NCBI RefSeq assembly: GCF_000152725.1 | Contig: NZ_CH724131.1 | Coordinates: forward strand, 2,501,273 to 2,565,272 | Direction: 5' to 3' | Source: Pseudooceanicola batsensis HTCC2597 | GTDB taxonomy: Bacteria; Pseudomonadota; Alphaproteobacteria; Rhodobacterales; Rhodobacteraceae | DNA: 64,000 nucleotides | In this document: positions 21,587 through 30,362 of the stretch, piece by piece | How positions within the stretch are numbered: position 1 is the stretch's first letter | How the letters are laid out: the number at the start of each line of letters is the position of its first letter | Position numbers and translations under genes: made by a program | Notes under the pieces: generated by a model | Told to the model about the DNA's origin: nothing | Seen by the model: the letters and a program-made list of their open reading frames with translations, nothing else | Database searches by the model: none

Positions 21587-21766
21587 TTACTGGGAAGCAG
21601 CGACTGCGACAACAGCCAGAAGCAGCAGCGGGATCAGGAAACCGGCGGACGAAGCCGTGGTTTCTTCGACGATGACCGGTGCTTCAACGACCGGATCGGC
21701 CAGGGAGCCAGCGGTTGCGGTCGAAGCTGCAGCTGCCAGTGCGGCGGCGAGAACGAGTTTCTTCAT
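21587..21766 (-). CDS. small exported or membrane protein next to hemH
   Basis: 59 residues from ATG 21766, which has a GGAGGA site 6 bases upstream. A signal peptide (MKKLVLAAALAAAASTATA) is followed by an acidic, Pro/Val-rich stretch (DPVVEAPVIVEET) and a C-terminal hydrophobic segment (GFLIPLLLLAVVAVAAS) that could span the membrane. No metal or catalytic residues are seen. The gene converges on hemH and shares its terminator. I know of similar short proteins in this position in related genomes but no function. Confidence 0.7.
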   Translation of the reverse strand: MKKLVLAAALAAAASTATAGSLADPVVEAPVIVEETTASSAGFLIPLLLLAVVAVAASQ

Positions 21767-21906
21767 AGTATCCTCCAGATATTCGCCGGACAGAAAACGC
21801 ACCTGTCCGGCACCCAAGACTTACCTCGTAACCCGTTCTAAGCAGTAAATTCCCGCCATTGCAAATGCTTGTTAAAGCAGGAGCATGCTGCGACGCCGCG
21901 ATGTCG

Positions 21907-22527
21907 TCAAATAAGCAACACCTGCGTCCCGACCTTCGAAAGCTCGAAAAGCTGTGTGATATGCTCGTTGTAGAGCCCGATGCATCCGTTCGAGGACCGG
22001 CGGCCGATCTTGCGCGTGTCATGCGTCCCGTGGATGCGGTAGTATGTCCAGCCCAGATACAATGCCAGCGGCCCGAGAGGATTGTCCGGCGCACCGCCCT
22101 CGACCACGGCGGGCCACTCGGGGTTGCGCTTGCGCATGTTCGGCGTCGGGCGCCAGGTCGGCTTGACCACCTTCTGCACCACCGAGGTTCGCCCGCGGCG
22201 CGTCAGCTCTTCGCTGACCGGCACGGACGAGGGGTAGAGGCGGTAGATCGACTGGTCCTCGGACCAGTAGTGCAACGCGCGGCTGTCGATATCGACGAGG
22301 ATCGCCCCGTTCCTGGTGTTCGAGAAATACGGCCGCCAGTCCAAGGACCGGAAGCTCGAGATATTGCGGCGCACCGCCGGCTCGTCGAGGTTGCGCTCGA
22401 CCTCGGTCGAGTTCTCGAACGGAGATGCATAGTTCTCATCGGTGGACTGCTGCGAAAGCGCGGGCGTTGCCAGCGTCGCAGCGGTGCCGGCAAGGAATGC
22501 GCGGCGGGTGTGGAATGTGCTGCTCAT
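21907..22527 (-). CDS. L,D-transpeptidase (YkuD), Tat-type signal
   Basis: 206 residues. The N-terminus (MSSTFHTRRAFLAGTAATLATPA) carries an S-x-x-x-RR-x-F-L-type twin-arginine signal, so export may be by Tat. The YkuD active site is seen as IHGTHD (His166) and SSNGCIGL (Cys182). The enzyme should make 3-3 peptide cross-links or attach proteins to peptidoglycan. It is divergent from the CAP lipoprotein gene, with a structured 165-base region between them. Confidence 0.93.
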   Translation of the reverse strand: MSSTFHTRRAFLAGTAATLATPALSQQSTDENYASPFENSTEVERNLDEPAVRRNISSFRSLDWRPYFSNTRNGAILVDIDSRALHYWSEDQSIYRLYPSSVPVSEELTRRGRTSVVQKVVKPTWRPTPNMRKRNPEWPAVVEGGAPDNPLGPLALYLGWTYYRIHGTHDTRKIGRRSSNGCIGLYNEHITQLFELSKVGTQVLLI

Positions 22528-22592
22528 GACGGACCTGACTGGATCGATTCAAGGGACGCCTAATAGTAGTGCGCCGCGACCGAAGAGACAAA

Positions 22593-22633
22593 TCAAACCC
22601 GCTTCGGGCACGATAACGTGCAAGTGGGTTTGA
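22593..22633. repeat. long inverted repeat in the divergent ldt/CAP intergenic region
   Basis: Outer arms TCAAACCCGCTT (22593-22604) and AAGTGGGTTTGA (22622-22633) pair over 12 positions with one G:U. An inner stem GCACG (22608-22612)/CGTGC (22617-22621) with loop ATAA lies within, leaving a CGG bulge. No T tract follows on either strand, so it is not a terminator. It could be an operator shared by both genes or a structured RNA leader. Confidence 0.6.
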
Positions 22634-22692
22634 ATCCCGCGCCGGCTTTCGCTACTCCTTGACGGAACGCTCGTCAGCCAGGATAGAGACAG

Positions 22693-23235
22693 ATGCGGCT
22701 ACACATGATCATCGCTGCGGCCCTCGTCGCCCTGCAGGCCTGCACCCCGGTCCCGACCGAAAACCCGACACGGCTGGGCGCCGACGGCAGGCCACTGCCG
22801 AAGGTGTATCGCATCCCGGTCGGCGCCCGGTCCAGCATCCCCTACGACGTCCAGGACGCCGTCAACAGCCTGCGCGCCGCCGCGGGTGCGGGACCTGTCG
22901 AACTGGACAGCCGCCTTACGGCGGCGGCGGCCACGCATTCGCAGGACATGGCGCGCCAGAACAGACCCTGGCATTTCGGTTCGGACGGATCCTCTCCGAT
23001 CGACCGGGTGCGGCGCGTCGGCTATTCCGGTGCGATGCTGGGCGAGAACATCTCCGAGACCTACGAGACCGAACTCGAGACCCTGTCCGCCTGGATGGAC
23101 ACCGACAACACGCGCCGCGTGATCCTGGATCGCCGGGCCACCGACATGGGCTTTGCCTGGCACCAGGAATCGAACGGCAAGATCTGGTGGACGATGATCA
23201 TGGGCGGCGCCGCGGAGCCCCAGCCGGGGACCTGA
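22693..23235 (+). CDS. CAP-domain lipoprotein
   Basis: 180 residues with a lipobox ending at Cys17 (ALVALQAC), so it should be lipidated and held in the envelope. The CAP/SCP (YkwD-like) domain covers about 50-172: INSLRAAAGAGPVELDSRLTAAAATHSQDMA-type helix, then GSDGSSPIDRVRRVGYSGAMLGENI and WMDTDNTRRVILDRRATDMGFA. The conserved His of ATHSQDMA and Glu of LGENI are present. It is a tight partner of two L,D-transpeptidase genes, so a cell-wall role is plausible. Confidence 0.85.
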   Translation: MRLHMIIAAALVALQACTPVPTENPTRLGADGRPLPKVYRIPVGARSSIPYDVQDAVNSLRAAAGAGPVELDSRLTAAAATHSQDMARQNRPWHFGSDGSSPIDRVRRVGYSGAMLGENISETYETELETLSAWMDTDNTRRVILDRRATDMGFAWHQESNGKIWWTMIMGGAAEPQPGT

Positions 23236-23276
23236 TATCGCCCACGCACGTCCCTCGTGGCGCGCCGGGCCCGCGT

Positions 23277-23774
23277 TCAGGGATGGATCGTGATCAGCGT
23301 CCCGTCCTTCACCATCGCGTAGATGTCCTCGATCTCATGGTTGCGCACCGCAATGCAACCCGCCGTCCAGTCACGGGACCCGGACTTCTTGAACCGGTTC
23401 GGCAGCCCGTGGATGAAGATGTCGCCGCCGGGACTCTTGCCCTGGCTCGTGGCGAAGGCGACGTCGCGCGTATTCGGATAGGACAATCCGACCGAGAGAT
23501 GGAATTCGCTGTCCGGATTGCGACGGTCGATCCGATAGGTGCCTTCCGGCGTACGCCCGTCCCCTTCGAACTGCTTGTGTCCGACCGGCGCGAAACCCAG
23601 TCCGATCCGGTAGCTCTTCAGCACCTCGTCGTGATGCATGAGGTACATCCGGCGGTCCGCCTTGTACACGAGCACCTGGGTCACCTCAGGTCCGTAGTAC
23701 GTCTTGAACTTGGAGGCACAGCCCGACAGGCCGAGCCCAATCGCGATCATCAGGATCAGGGAGAGAAAACGCAT
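23277..23774 (-). CDS. L,D-transpeptidase family lipoprotein
   Basis: 165 residues; a lipobox LGLSGC ends at Cys19. The YkuD domain carries GTYRIDRRNPDSEFHLSVGLSYP and the active site FIHGLPN (His122) with RDWTAGCIAV (Cys140). It is shorter than the Tat-type enzyme at 21907 and lipid-anchored, so the two probably differ in site of action. It converges with the CAP lipoprotein gene and lies ahead of the RNA methyltransferase stop. Confidence 0.93.
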   Translation of the reverse strand: MRFLSLILMIAIGLGLSGCASKFKTYYGPEVTQVLVYKADRRMYLMHHDEVLKSYRIGLGFAPVGHKQFEGDGRTPEGTYRIDRRNPDSEFHLSVGLSYPNTRDVAFATSQGKSPGGDIFIHGLPNRFKKSGSRDWTAGCIAVRNHEIEDIYAMVKDGTLITIHP

Positions 23775-23850
23775 TACTGCCGCCTCGGATCTTTTTTGCC
23801 CTTATACCCCGAAACCGCGCGCCCCGATAGGCCGCGCGCGCGGCTCACGC

Positions 23851-25068
23851 TCATGTGAGGTGGAAGCCGGCGACAAGCTCGACATGGGCGGACCAGCGGA
23901 ACTGGTCCACCACCGTCACCGGCCCCATCCGGTAGCCCGAGGCCACCAGCCGTGCCGCGTCGCGGGCGAACGTGACCGGGTTGCACGAGACATGGGCGAT
24001 CACCGGCACGCCCGCATCCGCAAGCTCGGCGACCTGCGCCTCGGCCCCCGCGCGGGGCGGGTCGATCACCACGGCGTCGAAATGGCGCAATTCGTCCGCA
24101 AGCAGAGGATTGCGGAACAGGTCGCGCGTCACCGTCTCGATCTTTTTCAGACCCTGCGTCCCGCGCCACCCCCGATCCAGCGCCTCCATCATCGCCCGGT
24201 CTCCCTCGACCGCCACCACCTCGGAGGTCTCGGCCAGTGGGAGGGCAAAGGTGCCGATCCCGGCAAAGAGATCGGCCACCCGCCGTGCGCCGGAGGTGAT
24301 CCCGGCGACGGCGCCCTGCAGCGCGGCCTCGCCCGCCCGAGTGGCCTGAAGGAACGCGCCCGGCGGCGGAACCACACGCGCGGCGCCGAAGGACAGGATC
24401 GGCGGGCGTCGGGTCACCACGATCTCGCCGTCCCAGGACAGCCGCGCAAGGTCGCTGCGCTCGGCCTCCTCGGCCAGCGGCACCCCGAGGGCCGCGTCGA
24501 ACGGTTTGCCTCCGGTCACTGCAATATCTAGGCCCGACTCGGAGGCCATGGCCGCCACCGAGATCTCGCCCTTGCGCGAGCTACCGATCCGCGCCAGGGC
24601 CTCGGCCACCGGCAGACCCTGCATCAGCAGAGGCTCGAGCAGTAGGCAGTCGGGAATCGCGACGATGGTCCTCGAAGCGCGACCATGAAACCCGGCGATG
24701 GCCCCCGACTTGGTGCGCCGGGCCGACAGGGTGGCGCGGCGGCGCGATTGCGGAGGAGAGGTCACCACCTCCGCAATCTCGCAGTCCAGCCCCTGCGCGG
24801 TCAGCGCCCGGGCGACCACCCCGGCCTTCCAGTCCCGGACAAAATCGTCAGCCGCATGCTGCAGCTGGCAGCCACCACAGGTCTTGTAGTGCCGGCACGG
24901 CGCGGCGACGCGGTCCCGCGATGGGGTGACGATCCGCACATCCCCGAGCCGCTGGCCCGAGAGGGTGCCGGTCACGGTTTCGCCCGGCAATGTCGTCGGC
25001 GCGAAGACGGGGCCGGGGGCCACCCCGTCGCCCTGATGTCCCAGACGCTGGATCCTGTATTCCGTCAC
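23851..25068 (-). CDS. RlmD/TrmA-family RNA m5U methyltransferase
   Basis: 405 residues. The N-terminal TRAM-like region is followed by an iron-sulfur cluster motif CRHYKTCGGC (Cys58, 64, 67, with a later Cys in IPDCLLLEP). The SAM domain contains VADLFAGIGTFALPLAE, DPPRAGA, and near the C-terminus HVSCNPVTFARD, whose Cys is the catalytic nucleophile. It methylates uridine C5 in 23S rRNA or tRNA; which site cannot be told. The stop of the next minus-strand gene lies 11 bases upstream of its start. Confidence 0.88.
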   Translation of the reverse strand: MTEYRIQRLGHQGDGVAPGPVFAPTTLPGETVTGTLSGQRLGDVRIVTPSRDRVAAPCRHYKTCGGCQLQHAADDFVRDWKAGVVARALTAQGLDCEIAEVVTSPPQSRRRATLSARRTKSGAIAGFHGRASRTIVAIPDCLLLEPLLMQGLPVAEALARIGSSRKGEISVAAMASESGLDIAVTGGKPFDAALGVPLAEEAERSDLARLSWDGEIVVTRRPPILSFGAARVVPPPGAFLQATRAGEAALQGAVAGITSGARRVADLFAGIGTFALPLAETSEVVAVEGDRAMMEALDRGWRGTQGLKKIETVTRDLFRNPLLADELRHFDAVVIDPPRAGAEAQVAELADAGVPVIAHVSCNPVTFARDAARLVASGYRMGPVTVVDQFRWSAHVELVAGFHLT

Positions 25069-25079
25069 GTTCGCCGTTC

Positions 25080-26921
25080 CTATTCGGCCGCGTCCTGCGA
25101 TCCGAGAAAGCCGCCGGATTGCCGGCTCCAGTATCGGGCGTAGAGCCCGCCCTTGGCCAGCAGTTCGTCATGCGACCCGATCTCGGCGATGCGGCCTTCG
25201 TCCAGCACGGCGATGCGGTCCATGTGCGAAATCGTCGAGAGACGATGCGCGACGGCCAGCACCGTCTTGCCCTCCATCACCCGTTCGAGCGCGGACTGGA
25301 TCGAGGCCTCGACCTCGGAATCGAGCGCCGATGTGGCCTCGTCCAGGACCAGCACCGGCGCGTCCTTTAGGATCGCCCGCGCGAGTGCGATCCGCTGGCG
25401 CTGACCGCCCGACAGCTTGACCCCCCTCTCGCCGAGCCGCGCCTCGTACCCCTCGTTGCCCAGGTGGTCGCCCAGCGTGCGGATGAATTCGTCCGCCTCC
25501 GCTTTCGAGGCGGCGGCAAAGACCTCCTCTTCGGTCGCTTCGGGCCGACCGTAGCGGATGTTCTCCATCGCCGAGCGGTTGAACATCGCGGTCTCCTGCG
25601 TGACCAGCCCGATCTTGCGGCGCAGGCTGTTCTGGGTGACGTCGCGGATGTCCTGCCCGTCGATCAGGATTCGGCCCGATTCCGCATCGTAGAGCCTGAG
25701 CAACAGCGCGACGAGCGTGGATTTCCCCGCCCCGGATGCGCCGACGATACCCAGTTTCTCGCCGGGCCGGATCTCGAGGTCGATGTCGCGGACCCCGCCG
25801 ATATCCCGCCCGTAGGCAAAGGTCAGCCGGTCGAAGGTCACGCGCCCTTCGGGCACCGACAGCTCCGTCGCGCCGGGCGTGTCCTCGAGGCGCAGGGGCC
25901 GCGCCAGCGTGCGCATGCCGTCCTCGAGTTCGCCGATATTGGCCGAGATCCCCATCAGCGTGAACGAGACCCAGCCGGTCATCTGCGCCAGCCGGATCGC
26001 CACGGTGCCCGCCGCCACCACCGAGCCGATCGTCGTGGTCCCGGCCGACCAGAGCCAGAGCGATCCGCCGACGAGGAGCACGGGAAGCGCTCCGGCCAGG
26101 GTCATTAGAAGGATGCGGAAGGTCACCGACACCTTGGCGAAGTCCAGCGCCCGGCCGCGGAATTCGTCGATGGCCCGCAGCGCGACCCGGTCCTCGTGGT
26201 CGGCATGGGCGAACAGCTTGACCGTCTTGATGTTGGTGATCGTATCGACCACCTGCCCCGACACCATCGCCCGCGCCGAGGCGCGCGCCTTGGATCGCGC
26301 ACGGATACGTGGCAGGAAATAGCGGATCAGGGCCGCGTAGGCGACCATCCATGTGCCGAACCCGATCAGTAGCCGGGGATCGATCGTGACCAGCAGCATC
26401 CCCGCGCCGATGATCGAGGCCAGCGCGAAGACGACCGAGTTGATCGTCTCCATCGACACTTCCGTCATGGCCGAGGCGCTCTGCATCTGTTTCTGCGAGA
26501 TGCGGCCGGCAAAGTCGTTGTCGAAATAGGTGACGCTCTGCCCCATGGTCCAGCGATGCAGCCGCGACAGCGTCAGGCTGAACACGTTGGGCATGATGAA
26601 CAGCGTGTTGGCGGCCGAGGACAGGCCCATCAGCACCGGGCGGGCCAGCAGGAAGAACAGCAGCGCCAGCAGTATCATCGTCAGGCTTTCGCCGACGAAC
26701 GCCTGCTCCGGCCCGGCCGCGGTCGCGCTGTCGATCACCGCGCCGAGGATCCAGGCCGACCCGATCTCGACCGTTCCGGCAATGGCCGACAGGAAAGCGG
26801 CCACCAGGATCACCGGCCAGGCGCCCTTGAGCAGCCAGCCGATATACGGCACGAGGGTCACCGGCGGCGGCCCCTCAGCCCGTTGGAACGGGTCGATGAA
26901 ACGTTTGGTATCGAATGGCAT
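25080..26921 (-). CDS. ABC transporter, fused membrane and ATPase domains (exporter type)
   Basis: 613 residues from ATG 26921 (MPFDTKRFIDPFQRAEG), chosen for its GGAAG site and because an upstream start would run into cca. The first 330 residues hold six hydrophobic segments of a type-1 exporter. The ATPase has GASGAGKSTLV (Walker A), [14 protein letters not shown] and VLVLDEATSALD. The multidrug/lipid-exporter group fits; the substrate is unknown. It works as a homodimer in the inner membrane. It follows cca with a 49-base gap on the same strand. Confidence 0.9.
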   Translation of the reverse strand: MPFDTKRFIDPFQRAEGPPPVTLVPYIGWLLKGAWPVILVAAFLSAIAGTVEIGSAWILGAVIDSATAAGPEQAFVGESLTMILLALLFFLLARPVLMGLSSAANTLFIMPNVFSLTLSRLHRWTMGQSVTYFDNDFAGRISQKQMQSASAMTEVSMETINSVVFALASIIGAGMLLVTIDPRLLIGFGTWMVAYAALIRYFLPRIRARSKARASARAMVSGQVVDTITNIKTVKLFAHADHEDRVALRAIDEFRGRALDFAKVSVTFRILLMTLAGALPVLLVGGSLWLWSAGTTTIGSVVAAGTVAIRLAQMTGWVSFTLMGISANIGELEDGMRTLARPLRLEDTPGATELSVPEGRVTFDRLTFAYGRDIGGVRDIDLEIRPGEKLGIVGASGAGKSTLVALLLRLYDAESGRILIDGQDIRDVTQNSLRRKIGLVTQETAMFNRSAMENIRYGRPEATEEEVFAAASKAEADEFIRTLGDHLGNEGYEARLGERGVKLSGGQRQRIALARAILKDAPVLVLDEATSALDSEVEASIQSALERVMEGKTVLAVAHRLSTISHMDRIAVLDEGRIAEIGSHDELLAKGGLYARYWSRQSGGFLGSQDAAE

Positions 26922-26970
26922 GCTGTGTCTTCCGACCGATGTTGCCCAATGTAGCGCGCGGCGACGCCGT

Positions 26971-28131
26971 TCAACCATCCCCGCCCGCGCACAACTGGTC
27001 CCGCGTCAGCGCAAAGCCCGACCTGATCCACCGGCGCTCCAGCTGCTTCAGCCGGTCGCCCAGCGCCGCCCCGGAGAGGTCCGGCATGAGATCCTCGGCG
27101 CGGACCGGAAAGACGGCCGCGGCGCCGCGCCGGACCTGTTCGACCTGACGCGGGTCCCCGGGATGCTCGAGCAGCGCCCACCTGAGCAGCAGAATGTCGA
27201 GGGCCGCCGCCTCTCCGAACCGGTAACCGAGTTCCGCCGCGCCTTCGGTCCCGCCCACCGCGTCGCGCAGCGTCGCATGCCGACGGCTCTCGGCCCGGCT
27301 GAGGCGCAGCGCGGGCCCCGGATCGTCGCCGGTGACAGCGGCGAGCCGCCGGATCGGGTCCGGCGGAACGTCGAGCGCCTGCTCGTGATGCACCAGCGGG
27401 CCGAGCGCCCTGTCGTCCGACCCGGGAAGCACGGCCGAGAGCGCACCGGCCTGGCGCATCGCCGCGACCGCGAAGGACGGATCGGGCGCCATCAGCAGCT
27501 TGCGCATCTCGTGCCCCACACGTTCGCGCGAGAGGCGCGACAGGCCGTCGACATGCCCGGCGATGGCGGCAAGAGCCTCTGGGTCCATGCCCTGCGAAGG
27601 ATCGCCGTACCAGGCGAAGAACCGGAAGAACCGCAGGATCCGCAGATAGTCCTCGATGATGCGCGCCGCCGGTTCCCCCACGAACCGCAGCCGCCGGGCG
27701 CGCAGGTCCGGCAGCCCGCCCAGCGGATCGACGATTTCGCCTTCGGGCGTGGCATAAAGCGCATTCATCGTGAAATCGCGCCGCGCCGCGTCCTCGGCCG
27801 GATCGTCCGAGTAGTGAACAAGGGCATGGCGCCCGTCCGTCTCCACGTCCCGGCGAAACGTCGTCACCTCGTGTTCGAGCCCATGCGAGACGAGCGTGAC
27901 GGTCCCATGATCGAACCCGGTCGGAACCGCCTTGATCCCGGCCGCCTCGGCCAGGTCCATGACCTGCATGGGCCGGGCGTCGGTGGCGATGTCGATATCC
28001 CCCACCGGGCGGCCCAGCAGCGCATCCCGCACGCAGCCGCCAACAAAGAGCGCCCGGTACCCGGCCGCGGTCAGCATGGCACAGACGGCGACCGTGCCGG
28101 GGTGGTCCAGCCAGTCGCCCCCGATGCGCAT
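26971..28131 (-). CDS. cca: CCA tRNA nucleotidyltransferase / poly(A) polymerase-family protein
   Basis: 386 residues. ATG 28131 overlaps the Nudix stop as TGATG (a GTG just before it is an alternative). The head domain has LFVGGCVRDALLGRPVGDIDIATDA, with the metal-binding D-I-D, and HGTVTLVS. The neck has RRDFTMNALY and RIIEDYLRILRFFRFFAWYG. Class II CCA enzymes repair tRNA 3' ends; poly(A) polymerase shares the fold, but the absence of a basic C-terminal extension favours CCA addition. Confidence 0.9.
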   Translation of the reverse strand: MRIGGDWLDHPGTVAVCAMLTAAGYRALFVGGCVRDALLGRPVGDIDIATDARPMQVMDLAEAAGIKAVPTGFDHGTVTLVSHGLEHEVTTFRRDVETDGRHALVHYSDDPAEDAARRDFTMNALYATPEGEIVDPLGGLPDLRARRLRFVGEPAARIIEDYLRILRFFRFFAWYGDPSQGMDPEALAAIAGHVDGLSRLSRERVGHEMRKLLMAPDPSFAVAAMRQAGALSAVLPGSDDRALGPLVHHEQALDVPPDPIRRLAAVTGDDPGPALRLSRAESRRHATLRDAVGGTEGAAELGYRFGEAAALDILLLRWALLEHPGDPRQVEQVRRGAAAVFPVRAEDLMPDLSGAALGDRLKQLERRWIRSGFALTRDQLCAGGDG

Positions 28132-28733
28132 CACGCCAGCCTGTCGGCCAGGACCCGGCAGATCCGCGCCGTCGCGCCCCAGATGTAATAGGGGCCGTAG
28201 GGAACCACGAAATAGTAGCGCGTCGACCCCATCCAGCGCCGCCCCTGAACGCGGTAGTTCTCGGGATCCAGAAGATGGGCGAGCGGCACCTCGAACACGT
28301 CCTCGACCTCGCCCGGCTCGGGGACCTTGTCGAAATCGCGCGTGACCCGCGCCACGACCGGCGTCATCGAAAAGACGCTGACCGTTTCGTGCGGCGGCAG
28401 GTAGCCGACAACCTCCACGAGTTCCGGGGGCAGGCCGATCTCTTCCTGCGATTCCCGCAGGGCCGCAGCCGTCACATCGGCATCCGTCGGCTCGACCTTG
28501 CCGCCGGGGAAGGCGATCTGCCCCGGGTGATGTTTGAGATGCGAGGTCCGCTTGGTCAGGATCACGTTCAGCATCCCGTCGCGCGCGATCAGCGGAACCA
28601 GGACGCCGGCCGGGCGCAGCGTCTTGGTCGGGGTGTCGAACGCCCCGCCGTTCAGGTCGAAATCCGACGATCCGTCACCCGGCCGGGCCAGCGCCTCGCG
28701 GATGCGATCAAAACTCGCCGGCTCAGCCTTCAC
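28131..28733 (-). CDS. CoA-type Nudix pyrophosphatase
   Basis: 200 residues starting at GTG 28733, which lies inside the last codons of hslO and has a GGAGGA site 7 bases upstream. The UPF0035/CoA-type pair of motifs is present: HLKHHPGQIAFPGGK then the Nudix box GGKVEPTDADVTAAALRESQEEIGL. The enzyme should cleave CoA or acyl-CoA to 3',5'-ADP and phosphopantetheine. It is coupled both to hslO (11-bp overlap) and to cca (1-bp overlap). Confidence 0.9.
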   Translation of the reverse strand: MKAEPASFDRIREALARPGDGSSDFDLNGGAFDTPTKTLRPAGVLVPLIARDGMLNVILTKRTSHLKHHPGQIAFPGGKVEPTDADVTAAALRESQEEIGLPPELVEVVGYLPPHETVSVFSMTPVVARVTRDFDKVPEPGEVEDVFEVPLAHLLDPENYRVQGRRWMGSTRYYFVVPYGPYYIWGATARICRVLADRLA

Positions 28734-29715
28734 CCGGGTCCTCCGCATCGAAGCCAACCGTCTTCGGGTCGAGCACGTAATGCGCTCCGCAGAACTGGCA
28801 ATCGGCCGTGACCACGCCGTCATCGGTGGTCATCTTGGCGATGTCCTTGGCGGAATAGATCGACAGCGACTGCCGCACCCGGTCTTCGGAACAGGTGCAG
28901 CCGAACCGCACGGGCTGCGAGTCGAAGACGCGCGGCTGCTCTTCGTGGAACAGCCGGACCAGCAGGTCCGTCGGCGTCACGTTCGGCCCGATCAGTTCCA
29001 GATCCTCGACCGTGTCGAGATGGAGGTTGACCCGGTTCCAGTCTTCCTCTTCCTCGCCCTCCACCAGATCGGTGGCGAGCAACAGCCCCCCTTCGCCGGA
29101 TCCCCCCTCGGGGGTGGCGCCCATGCCCGCCTCGGGCATGACCTGCACCATCACGCCGCCGGCCCGCCAATGCTCCTCTCCGCCGGCCTCGGTCGATTTG
29201 CCGAAGGACAGCGAGAACCGGGTCGGCAGCTGCTCGGACTGGGCGAAGTAGCTCTCGGCGCAGGCCTTCAGCGACCCGCCGGCAAGCGGGGTGATCCCTT
29301 GGTAGGGCTGCATCCCCTGTCCCTGGTCGATCAGGATGGCGAAATAGCCTTCGCCCACCTGGTCGAAGGGCGCCCGGCCGGTCAGCCGGTCGCGGTCGAA
29401 GCTCGCATAGGCACGGATGCGGGCCGGCTCCCCGTCCTTTTCGGGTCCGTAGTAATCCGTGGCGATCATCCGCACCGGGCCGTTCGACTGGACCTGGAGG
29501 GACAGTTTCCACCGAAGCTTGATCGTCTGCCCGATCAGCGCGGTCAGCAGCGCCATCTCGGCGACCAGCGCCTCGACCACATCCGGGTAGTCGTGCTGCG
29601 ACAGGATCCCCTGCAGCACGCCGTCGAGCCGCGCCACACGGCCCCGCACATCCGAAGTGTCCAGCTGGAATGGCAGGACGGTATCGTCCCAGGCCAGTTT
29701 CGATCCGATCGTCAT
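28723..29715 (-). CDS. hslO: redox-regulated chaperone Hsp33
   Basis: 330 residues from ATG 29715 (MTIGSKLAWDDTVLPFQLDTSDVRGR), with an AAGGA site at normal spacing. Hsp33 is a cytoplasmic holdase that unfolds partly and binds clients when oxidised. The zinc-switch cysteines are CTCSED and CQFCGAHY near the C-terminus. An acidic stretch (VEGEEEEDW) lies before the linker. It begins the hslO-nudix-cca transcription unit. Confidence 0.95.
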   Translation of the reverse strand: MTIGSKLAWDDTVLPFQLDTSDVRGRVARLDGVLQGILSQHDYPDVVEALVAEMALLTALIGQTIKLRWKLSLQVQSNGPVRMIATDYYGPEKDGEPARIRAYASFDRDRLTGRAPFDQVGEGYFAILIDQGQGMQPYQGITPLAGGSLKACAESYFAQSEQLPTRFSLSFGKSTEAGGEEHWRAGGVMVQVMPEAGMGATPEGGSGEGGLLLATDLVEGEEEEDWNRVNLHLDTVEDLELIGPNVTPTDLLVRLFHEEQPRVFDSQPVRFGCTCSEDRVRQSLSIYSAKDIAKMTTDDGVVTADCQFCGAHYVLDPKTVGFDAEDPGEG

Positions 29716-29797
29716 GGGGTTTCCTTCTGCGCCCTCTACAGGCATATCTTGGGCAGCACCTAGGGGCAATCGCGCCCGGTTACAAGGCAGGCCCCCC

Positions 29798-30232
29798 ATG
29801 CGCCGATACGGAGACGCCCCGGACCCGCAGAGACGTTACGAAACCCGCGCCGGAGTGTACGCGATCCTGCCCCGGGGAAGCGACCTGCTGCTGACCCACC
29901 AGTCCGACCCGACGCCGGAGTTCCAGCTGCCCGGCGGCGGTGTCGATCCAGGGGAATCCCCGCTCCGCGCACTTCACCGCGAGGTGTTCGAGGAAACCGG
30001 CTGGATCATTGCGGCGCCCCGGCGCATCGGCGTGTTCCGGCGCTACACTTACATGCCCGAATACGACAAGTGGGCGGACAAGATCTGCGCGATCTATCTG
30101 GCCAGGCCGGTCCGCCCGCACGGCGACCCGACCGAGCCCGGGCACATGGCGATCTGGGCGCCCGCCGGGCTGGCCGCCGATCTTCTGGCCGATCCCGGCA
30201 GCGCAGACACGCTGGCGCGGATGCTGCGCTAG
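29798..30232 (+). CDS. Nudix hydrolase (144 residues)
   Basis: ATG 29798 (MRRYGDAPDPQRRYETRAGVYAIL). The Nudix box GGGVDPGESPLRALHREVFEETGW is intact and preceded by the strand FQLP. The segment RRYTYMPEYDKWADKICAIYLARPV resembles housekeeping Nudix proteins of alphaproteobacteria of unknown substrate. It is divergent from hslO, with an 82-base gap between the two starts. Confidence 0.82.
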   Translation: MRRYGDAPDPQRRYETRAGVYAILPRGSDLLLTHQSDPTPEFQLPGGGVDPGESPLRALHREVFEETGWIIAAPRRIGVFRRYTYMPEYDKWADKICAIYLARPVRPHGDPTEPGHMAIWAPAGLAADLLADPGSADTLARMLR

Positions 30233-30362
30233 CCCGGGGGCCGGAACCCGTCGTCCTGGTGGGGACGTAGCCGGTAACGCACCGCTAAACATGATTTTTT
30301 CTGCTGGTTGAGACTTCGGTAAACGATCCGGCCTAGTCTGCTTCCAGGAGGCGTTTACCGGC

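Noticed and set aside
22622..22640. Possible tRNA T arm (GGGTTTGAATCCC)
   Set aside because: No matching acceptor, anticodon or D arm within 90 bases; it is one arm of the intergenic hairpin.
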